Assembly (NCBI GenBank): GCA_963682175.1
Contig: OY821775.1
Location: 11,318,501-11,382,500, forward strand
Direction of reading: 5' to 3'
Length of the DNA stretch: 64,000 nt
Source: Triglochin maritima
Lineage: Eukaryota; Streptophyta; Magnoliopsida; Alismatales; Juncaginaceae
Positions 55,990 through 64,000 of the stretch are shown piece by piece. Each line of letters starts with the position of its first letter. The first letter of the stretch is position 1. Below the pieces are notes generated by a model. The model made no database searches and was not told where the DNA came from. It saw only the letters and a program-made list of their open reading frames with translations. Both the position numbers and the translations under genes were made by a program.

Positions 55990-58121
55990 TAAATTTAACA
56001 AATAGGAGTCGAATACTATGGTTGAGTCGTGACGTTAGAATGATGTCGGCACTACGTAAGCAGGTTTTGGAGAGGTGGGGATTTTAGGGGAATCATTCGC
56101 TGATAAGATGTCAATTTTTTCTGAGTTGTTTGTTGATGTGTATTGTCGTCAGCGTTTATGTCATGGAATCAGTGGAAGGTGATAATAGCGACGCTTCACT
56201 TTTTAAAAAAAAAAATAGCGACGTCCCGACGTATATGAAGTCTGGACTAGCTACGGCCTACGTTTGTTGCCTATTAATTTATTTCTGGTCAATTTCGAAT
56301 ATTTCCTCCCTTTTTTTGTTGTTGTTGTTGTTGAAATCCTCGTTTGTTATCTATGTTCTAAGGCATTTTTGTATTTACGTAGTTGCACAAATCTCAAAAA
56401 CATTTAGTCTACTGTCGGGTCTGCCAATGCAATCCAAATATTGCCAACAAATTGGTCCTTCGGATTAATCAAAATGGAGTGGTAGAATTGTCAAAGGCCG
56501 GGGATTGTGCTTATGGTTTGATTAGCTGCATATTTGAAATTGATTTTATAAAATGTCAATTTGTATATCAAGTGAAATAGAAGACTACTCTCTCTTTCAA
56601 GTTGCATAAATGTCAACCTAATCGTATCAACATTTTCTTTTTTCACCACCTCATCCTGAATTTTTTCGTTCTTTCTATTGTTGACATCTTAACCACAACT
56701 CACCCATAAATATCAATTTAGTCACATCAACGCTCTCTTCCTTTCATCTAATTTATTTTTCCTCATTTTTAGTTTTCCACAAGTCTAATTAATTATATCG
56801 TATAATTTATTTATCATAAATTATTATAATTAAATATGAATATTTACGTATAATCGAAAGTAAATTTTATTAAATATTAAATGTGTGTTACAACAACTAG
56901 ACTTCGAAATTAAAATAAAACATAATTAGGAAAATATTGAAATTTGATACTTCTCTAAATTATAATAATTAACCAAAAATAAATTAGCAAAAAATAAATT
57001 TTATTTAAAATTGTGTAAGTAATTAACATAATTAAACTAAACTTAATTAAAGCAATTAACAATATTTATTTAGTTAAAGTAATTAACAAAATCAATTTAT
57101 TTAAAAAATACTCATTATTTACAAATTAAAAATAATTCAAAACAAAAATAACAAAAAAACACAAAAAATACAACAAATGGGTGGTGGCCTCCACCTAGGT
57201 GGGAAAACCAGGAGCCCCAGCGTCTGGTCACGCACCCATTGAGTGTCAATCCGACGCAAATTTCAATCATATTCGATCTCCGTTTCGATCCAAACTTTCA
57301 CGTAAATATAAGTTTAGGAGTGTATTATGATACAACAACAAAATTGGGAAAAACGTCGAGTGTGTGTTAAATAATGAATTTTTAAAACTCAGTGGAAAAG
57401 TGTTACAAAATGAAAGTTCAGGAGACATAACTGTTAACTTTGAAAATTCAGATGTACATAATAATACCAATGCATAATTGAGGGGAAAACTGTAATTAAC
57501 CTATTGTTTAAAAAACATGTTTGGTTGGTTTTCTTTCGAAAAGATGGAATTCAAAGGACATGTTTAATTTGTTAAAGTCGAAAAAATTGGGCACATTATA
57601 AGTGGAGTCCACCTCTAGATGAATACCAACTATCTATTTTATAAAAGAGTTGACTGCTTTTTTGCAAGTTATTTTGTATTTAAATAATTTCACGAATACA
57701 TTATCTGACTATCAATCAAGTTACCAATAATGGTGCCAAGCAAATTGTTCCTCGTGCGCAGGCTTCGTTTGCAAACCCTTGACATTTGACGTTTACCAAA
57801 TGGAGTACGAATATTGATTGTCGTTGATTAAGGCGATTAGCCATTCAAATGTTCCTTGAGTTTTATGTTTATTTCTTATATTATATTAAAGTAAAAGCCA
57901 TAAAACCCATTCTTATAAGAGGAGAGATCTCCACTGTCTTTAAAAGTGTTAATATAAATTTGTCAACCTATTATTAACTTAAAAAATTTAGTTGAAATTC
58001 AAATTTTAAACTGCATATCTTATTTTATTACACATTATTAATATGCACGTTATAAAATATAAAATTCGAATGTGATTTTATATATAATTAAGTGATGTTG
58101 AATTCATAATAAATCTTGTCA
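55990..58121. other. Upstream region of UGT-C, AT-rich
   Basis: No gene recognised. From 56780 to 57180 the DNA is very AT-rich. A GC-richer island lies at about 57177-57250. Open frames are short and lack family motifs. Confidence 0.5.
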
Positions 58122-58507
58122 GGGATATGAAAAGCTGGGTACTGGCTCGGGAGGCTAAACGGGTCGGGCCTTCCCAGGGATCGGGCTCGGGCCTGGCGGG
58201 TAGAATCAGATCGGGTTCGATTTCGGTTGGGTTCAGGTTCTTGTCGGTCAGATTTGTAGGGTTATTTTCTCGTATTAGATATATTCATATACCCGTAACT
58301 TATAAAGTTTCCATTAAAAATATTATCAAATTAGGATTTCAACAAAATAATCATTTCATCAACGTCATTGCCTCACCAACTACCACATCTACCCATCCCA
58401 ACCGATATTGAAATTTTATTAAGTAAAATAAAATTTACAAATTACATACAATGATACACTTTCTAATGTATTAAGTATTAAAATTGCAAATTACAATTCT
58501 AGATAGT

Positions 58508-58720
58508 TTATTCACCTTCGTCGTTCTTCCGTTGATTTGCATGTTCTGCATTCTCCCTTCCGCGTCCAACCGGCCAATTCTTCAAGCAAACACTTGTCTC
58601 TCGTGATCTAGCGGATGTGTTGCGCCTCTTGTCGGTCAAGACATGTTTACCTGCGCTAAATGCAGTCTCAGGCGCCACAGTTGATGCTGGAGGAGTTAGT
58701 AAATCACGTGCTAATAAAGA
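58508..58720 (-). pseudogene. hAT transposase C-terminal dimerisation fragment
   Basis: The minus strand encodes LLARDLLTPPASTVAPETAF, then SAGKHVLTDKRRN and ETSVCLKNWPVG, ending at a stop at 58508-58510. This is the hAT family dimerisation domain. The usual ESAFS motif reads ETAFS. Nothing of the catalytic domain is present upstream, so it is a remnant inside a deleted element. Confidence 0.78.
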
Positions 58721-58826
58721 AAACTATTAGAAATCTAGCATAGTTAGATTTTCATCAGTTTAAAACATCAAAAGATTTACAATTTGCAGCACTTAAGTAC
58801 ATATCTAAGAGCCGTTGAGCCATTGG

Positions 58827-59991
58827 AAGGGTTGTAAACGAGGTGGGTAATACCAGTATACCCGCCCTGGTCGGGTACGGGTACAAAATCTCGTACCTGT
58901 TTAAAATTTTATACTCGTTAACTCGTACTCGTTTATCCGTTTGATAAATGGGTCGAGTACGAGTATATGCGTTACCCGTACCCGTATACCCGTTATAAAT
59001 ATATTATATATATATATATATATATATTTATATTAAATACCTGATACTACAAAAACCAAAGACAAAACAAAAATCCACTCTCCTACTGTCGCCTCAACCC
59101 AAACCCTAACCATATCCTCCAACCTAAACCCACTCCACTCCTGCTACCGCCTCGCCTCCTGTCGCCACCTCCTCTCTACGACCTCTTACAACATCCTTCT
59201 CTCCACCCACCTCCACTCCAACAACCTCTTACAACATCCTTCTCTCCACCAACCTCTACTATCGCGACCTCCACTCTGCCCTCCTCCTCTTCTCCCTCAT
59301 CCCCTCCCTCAACGAGCCAAAACCTCGCCTCCTTCAACCCCCTCCAGGACCCTTTTTGTGGTGATTATGTTTATCTTTGATCAACCAAATCATCTAATCT
59401 AGGACCCTTTTTTATTTCTCATTTTTTTGTAGTCATGTTGTTGTCGGTATCTTCGTTCGTGGACGAGTGTTTCATCATGCTTGGGGAACTAGGGCACTTG
59501 AGAAACAAGTGGAGTGACTACCTTTTCTCATTTGTTCTTGAGCATTCAGTTCCCATCTTCTGCATTTCAGTATTTAACTACAACTAAACATGTTGTTGTT
59601 GTGTTGTTGATATTGTTTTAACTATAAATGTTGAGGGCAGATTGATTTGCAGATGTATCTTCCAAACATGTAAATTTGTGGTCGTACCTTTGTGATGAAT
59701 TGATGATACTACCTGATGTTTCACATTCACATTCTTTAGCCCATGGACCGACATTTGTTTGTATTTGTTAGACATTTGTTTGTGATTTTTAATTTTTACG
59801 ATATTTTCAGAATTTTTTAATGGGTTATAACCACTTACCTGTTTACCCACCACCCCGTACTCGATATCTAACGGGTACGGATCGGGTACAGGTAGGTGAG
59901 TATTGGGTCGGGTATCTACCCGTGCCCGTACCCGTTAATTTAGTCAGGTATGAGTACAGGTAAGAGCATACCTGACCTGTTTACAGGCCTA
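58827..59991. mobile_element. Nested non-autonomous hAT element
   Basis: This 1165-bp element is flanked by GCCATTGG (58819-58826 and 59992-59999). Its ends AGGGTTGTAAACGAGGT and the complement of ACCTGTTTACAGGCCTA are imperfect inverted repeats. The sub-terminal regions on both sides repeat CGGGTACGGGTA and TACCCGTACCCG phrases. The inside includes a TA repeat (about 59005-59030) and a CT-rich stretch (59090-59340). No transposase frame is visible. Confidence 0.85.
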
Positions 59992-60102
59992 GCCATTGGA
60001 TAAACAGGCCTGAAGGGCAAACCCAGTCTGTTAGTTTTGTCCAGGCCCGGCCCGGTGGCCCAAAACGAGTCGGGCCACCTGGTACCCAACATTAGGGATA
60101 TG

Positions 60103-60652
60103 TTCATAAAATATCATATAAAGCGACTTATAAATTTTATGTTTTTCAACATACATATCGCAATGAATTCGATGATTTCACTTTCAATTTCAACATCTTC
60201 CTTCCACAAAAACTTGCATTTCAACGTCATCTTTGTAGCAATTCAATCGCACCTAAAAAAAGTCAATTTCCTGAGCTTGTTCAAATGTACAATGAACGAA
60301 ATTCAATTTTTAGCATAATTTTATAACGGATATAGGTATAGTGTTGTGGTTTGGGTTAACCAGTTAACTTTATTTTGGCGTGGATGAAGATAAATTTACA
60401 CATAATTTTAGTTAGTAGTAAAAAGCTCGTTACATTTACAAATTATATAAAAAAATTATAATTTGCAGACAAATTTCTAAACAAGTATCGATAAGAATTT
60501 TATGTACATCTATCCCATTCAGCTGTTAGGTTTAAAAAATAAGATTTTTTCCGGCCCACTATGAAATGGGCCTTAACAGCCCATCAAGAAAACCTGAAGA
60601 ACTTTCTTCAACACTCCCACGGTCACCGCTTCCTCCTCCGCCGACGAAAACC
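60103..60652. other. Spacer and leader before the complex I subunit-like gene
   Basis: AT-rich with no gene. The last roughly 100 bp become GC-richer and are probably the 5' leader of the next gene. No clear TATA box is seen. Confidence 0.45.
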
Positions 60653-60983
60653 ATGTCGGAGCCACCACCACCTCCGGCGTCCCACCAATCCGGAGCTCCG
60701 AAACCGAACCCACCGCCGTCGGAGCCGTGGAAGGGATCGGCGCAGCCGCACAAGTACCCGAACCCGCCGGACGCGGTGAACCCCGACGCGGTGACGCTGC
60801 GCGACCAGTGGCGCTACGCGACCAGTGGCGCTACGCCAGCAGTACAGCCGCTGGTACTCGTCGGCGTGGGGCACCGCCATCCTCGCCGGCGCCGCCTTCT
60901 TCGCGCTCGGGTGGATCGTCAAGGGTGAGAACCCGCTCCCATCTAGGGCTCACGAGGACAAGAAAGAGGAGAAGGAGGATTGA
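60653..60983 (+). pseudogene. Small complex I subunit-like gene (ESSS/NDUFB11-like), frameshifted
   Basis: The frame starting at ATG 60653 encodes a proline-rich N-terminus, then PWKGSAQPHKYPNPPDAVNP and TLRDQWRYA. At that point a 17-bp unit (CGACCAGTGGCGCTACG) is present twice in tandem (about 60802-60835). After it, a different frame (from 60840) encodes QYSRWYSSAWGTAILAGAAF, then FALGWIVKGENPLPS, a single membrane segment, and a charged tail ending at TGA 60981-60983. Joined, the parts would resemble a small plant mitochondrial protein that I recall as the ESSS subunit of complex I, but the name is from memory. Removing one unit does not alone restore the frame, so a further small loss is present. 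It may be a pseudogene, a recent null allele or an assembly error. Confidence 0.62.
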
Positions 60984-61995
60984 ATTGGAAAGGAAAGGTA
61001 CGATCTTTGGAATTAGAAGTTAGTTTGTGGTGGTTTTTGTTTATTAGAATAGAAGAAAATAAAGTGTGGTTTTTTTTTCAGAATCAGGAGGAAGTACTGA
61101 TTTTTTTGTGGAAGTTGTGTTTTTTTATAGTATCTGATTTTGGGTTGGAGGTTAGCTTCTGGTTTTTTTTTACTCAACAGAGCTTTTTGGAGTGAGATTG
61201 GACGAGCTTAAAGGTCTCAGTTGAGGATTTGTGGCAACAGAATGTAATGTTAGGAGGAGTTTGCAGTTTTGTATCAAGTCAAATAAATAAGCCGTGCTTG
61301 TAAATTATAACTCTGACAGTCTGACTAGTTTGTATGTCACAGGAACGTACATTATGGGAATTTTTGCATCAAACTGTGTAAAAACCCTTTTCTGTTGTAT
61401 TTTTATACGAAGTGCATTATTTAGTATGTATATAATTATGTGCGTGGAAAATGTTTATGACCGTGAGCTTTTCTGGGCGAGCGAACGTTGGTGCATATTT
61501 GGTGATGCAATATTGAACACATTGTCTAGTAATGAATTATATTTTATTTTTATAAGGTTAATCTGTTTACTTACAAACTCTAATTATATTGTATTTCAAA
61601 AGGTTAATTTGCTTATTAGAGTCAACTCTAATGGGTACTTGGTTAATAACTCTAACGGGTGCTTGGTTAATTTGTTTATACTCTAATAATGGGTGCTTGG
61701 AGAGCACATTGTATAGTAATTATGTAAATCGTGTGGAGTTAATGAGAAACTGCTAGAAGAAACCTAACAGTGTTACCAACATGAATATGAGCGCAACTTC
61801 TGTCATAGTGTCATTGCTTGAGAAGTTGGAAGGAAGAAACCAATTTAACATTGTTAATTTAAACAATAAATTGACAAAAAAAAAGCAACTTCTGCCGCAG
61901 CCTCAAAATAAGGAACTAATGGGAGATTTAAATCTTTCTGGGTTTGAATGGTGTTCAATACAGGAAATTGAACACAGCAAAACACTACTTATTGC
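60984..61995. other. Intergenic stretch between two convergent genes
   Basis: No gene recognised. The stretch is T-rich at first, probably the 3' part of the small gene. Short repeats CTCTAA(T/C)GGGTGCTTGG occur at about 61625-61700. The last part is probably the 3' leader of the HMG-box gene on the minus strand. Confidence 0.5.
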
Positions 61996-64000
61996 TTAGA
62001 GGTTGTCTTCCTTGGCTGCTATTGTCTTGTTGTACTCTTCCATTTCCTTTTTGTATTCTACCATTGCTTCAGAAGCTTTATCGTTCCAGTGTTGTTTCTC
62101 TGAATCACTCAACTCCTTCCATTTCACTGAGATCAGTGCATTGATGGTGGAGTTTGGCACATCAGGCTTTTCCTGCTGCAAAGACTTCCTTGTTTCCTTG
62201 CTGCAAAAGTTTTAATTGCTTTAGCTCAATTTGTAAAACCCACCAGGGAAAATCGTTTTAGAGATCCTCATTTAAATCTAGTTTACCTAAATAGCAGGAA
62301 AGAAGAAGCAGGTTTCTTGGGTTTGTTGGGATCTGATTTCTTCTCTTCCTTCTGTTTCTTCTTCTTCTGGAGATTCTCTTCTTTGGATTTCTGTTACAGT
62401 GACAATGAAAGTTTGTTTGTTTGTTGGACTGAATTAATTACTTAAAGTTTCAAGTTGAGGTTTAATAACAACATACCTTGATTATGTTTTCTGTTTTCTC
62501 CTTCTTTTTGAGTAACTGAAGTGCTTCCTGCTGCAGAATTTTTTTCAGTTCATCCTTCTCTTTCTGCATGTTGTCAGCTTCCTGGTTTCATGTTTATAAC
62601 ATTATTCATCTTTGCCACAATCACATTTAAGGCTATCAGATTTTCTATCTTTGTGCATTACCTCTACTTTCTTGTGGTTGTAGAGCTCCATTTGTTGGAC
62701 ATATTCTTCCTTCAGTTTCCTTGCAGCCTGCAGAAAAATATCCAAGACATCCTTTACCTTTCGATTCTAAGTTCCTCTCTACTCGATGAAAACCAAATTT
62801 ACACAAACCTCTTCATAGGGTGCTCTCGTCTGTGGACTCATTTTCTTCCATTCTTCTCCAGCAATCTTTGCAATCTACAAGAACAAGCTCAATGAGTTCG
62901 CGAGTATTTGTTATTTTGGAATGGAAAATTTGAACAACATTGACTTGCAAGCACCTCAAGAACACTCTTGTTCTCAGCTCGAAGTGCCGTCCGTCGTTCG
63001 GCGGAAAAGATGAAGAAAGCAGACATGGGTTGCTTAGGTTTCAAAGGATCTTTTTCCTTCCTGCAATGATGAAGAATAACCATAACCATCAAGAACAAAT
63101 TCAGAAGATGCAACCTTCTTCAGAGAAATTGTGCTTACTTGTTGACCTTGTTGATTTCCTTCTCAGCTTCCTGAGACAACAACAAAAACATTAGGATTTG
63201 GTAAAATAAAGTGTATAATTGAAACTTGAATTATGTTTTGCTGGATTGTTTTCAAGTTCATACTTGTTTGAACTGAATGTATTGTTCCAGCAACTCCATT
63301 GCAGTCTTCTGCATCTGCTCTTCCTCAAGAAGCTTGAGAGCTTCCTTCTCGCGCTTTTCCTTCCCAACAACTTGCAGGTATGCTTCCTTATTCTGCTGGT
63401 ATTTCTCCTCATAAGGTTGTTTCTCCTCAGCACTAAGACTCTTCCATTTCGCTCCCACGATGTTCGAGATCTCGCGGAACGCTACTTCTGGTTTCTCCTT
63501 TTTGATCTCATTCCAGTGCTCCTTGCAGTAAAGGATATAAGCAGGACTTGGCTTCTTTATTTCTTTGGAATCCTTCTTTTTCTTCAACTCCTTGCCCTGC
63601 TCCTCTCTCAGGGATTGAACAAGTGGAATGGTCTGAAAAACAACCAAATACATATCACTTAATAATTTTTTTTAAGTAACAATACTGTATATTCTTGTAA
63701 CATAAAGAAAGAAGGTTATTTTCTCTCTGAGTTTGTCTAACAAAATTTATTGCTTAGTGATTATATGACATTTAGTATGCTCCTTGTGTAATTAATTGAA
63801 AGCTAATACTTCTTTTTTACCTCTTCTACTCAAACAAGAAAAAATATTTTATCTTACATTAATCTTACTTAAGCTATCTAAAAATTACAGAATATATATC
63901 CAAGGAAACAGAAGAATACCATGGTGGGCTTGAACTCCTTAACCTTCTGGAGCTTCTTAACCTCCTTCTGCAGCTTCTCCTGCTCCTTCCCCTTCTCCTC
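61996..64000 (-). CDS. 3xHMG-box chromatin protein (5' end outside window)
   Basis: Ten exons are visible, with GT/AG junctions: 63920-64000 (partial), 63264-63632, 63139-63170, 62955-63060, 62809-62874, 62662-62727, 62477-62581, 62287-62390 and 61996-62200 give nine clear coding blocks, plus the upstream part beyond the edge. HMG box 1 is in 63264-63632 (KKPSPAYILYCKEHWNEI, ISNIVGAKWKSLS). Box 2 spans 62809-63060 (PKQPMSAFFIFSAERR, IAGEEWKKMS). Box 3 spans the last two exons (PKKPASSFLLFSKE, ISVKWKELS). Lysine and glutamate-rich helices link them. This is the plant 3xHMG-box family, DNA-bending proteins that bind chromosomes around mitosis in Arabidopsis. No frame break is seen. Confidence 0.93.

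Larger units (their letters stand above)
58130..60094. mobile_element. hAT-type element carrying another hAT element
   Basis: Bounded by a GGGATATG duplication (58122-58129 and 60095-60102; an extra A also matches). The inverted ends both contain GGGTAC(T/C) followed by GG- and CGGG-rich text (58137-58170 and 60030-60086). It carries the C-terminal end of an hAT transposase in reverse and is interrupted by a second hAT element. Without the nested one it is about 800 bp, so it is a deleted, non-autonomous copy. Confidence 0.78.

Noticed and set aside
60566..60928. Single 120-codon plus-strand gene reading through the 17-bp duplication
   Set aside because: After the duplication the frame encodes Arg-rich text with no match, while another frame holds the conserved membrane segment.
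1..64000. tRNA and rRNA genes
   Set aside because: None was recognised by eye. The TGGTATCAGAGC motifs are retrotransposon primer-binding sites, not tRNA genes. A tRNAscan search would settle it.

Overview
This window is nuclear DNA from a flowering plant, most likely a eudicot. It holds UDP-glycosyltransferases with the plant PSPG box, a three-HMG-box chromatin protein, a plant complex I subunit copy, a nuclear copy of mitochondrial cox1, and many plant transposons (Ty3/gypsy, Ty1/copia-like, PIF/Harbinger, CACTA, hAT and MITEs). I do not name a species.

Genes. Three UGT72B-type glucosyltransferase paralogues lie on the minus strand: UGT-A (5171-6583), UGT-B (26885-28297) and UGT-C (exons 55212-55798 and 53400-54216). 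They form a tandem cluster pushed apart by transposons. A and B are the closest pair and share about 650 bp with no difference I could see by eye, against clear divergence in their 5' halves, which points to gene conversion. UGT-B has about 2.9 kb of Harbinger DNA between its TATA box and its start codon. At the right edge is a 3xHMG-box gene on the minus strand, with ten exons visible and its start outside the window. A small complex I subunit-like gene (60653-60983) is frameshifted by a 17-bp tandem duplication. A GRF zinc-finger gene (45080-49771) is broken by a nested LTR insertion, a stop codon and an hAT MITE.

Transposons, left to right: truncated LTR (1-1138); solo LTR (1326-3092); fold-back MITE (4257-5013); complete gag-only retrotransposon with two near-identical 1.54-kb LTRs (8600-13534); two solo LTRs of another family (13557-14715, 15397-16594); intact chromovirus-type Ty3/gypsy element with a 1479-residue polyprotein (17920-25682); PIF/Harbinger element and adjoining MITE (28366-31289); small degenerate Ty3/gypsy element (33601-38508); CACTA element with a transposase-associated domain and a Ulp1-like peptidase (from 39092); solo LTR nested in solo LTR (45309-48835); hAT MITE (49181-49647); solo LTR (50948-52755); small MITE (52992-53141); hAT within hAT (58130-60094). 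Most boundaries rest on matching target-site duplications read directly from the sequence.

Most unusual signal. Arrays of the palindrome CGGTCGACCG and close variants occur in LTRs of two unrelated retrotransposon types. The sites come in pairs about 20-23 bp apart, roughly two helical turns, although the DNA between them differs. In the gypsy-type LTRs the array lies inside a probable LTR intron with a conserved donor (AAGGTATG) and acceptor (TTTCAGG). In the copia-like LTRs it lies just upstream of the TATA box. This is the best candidate here for an undescribed regulatory or structural system.
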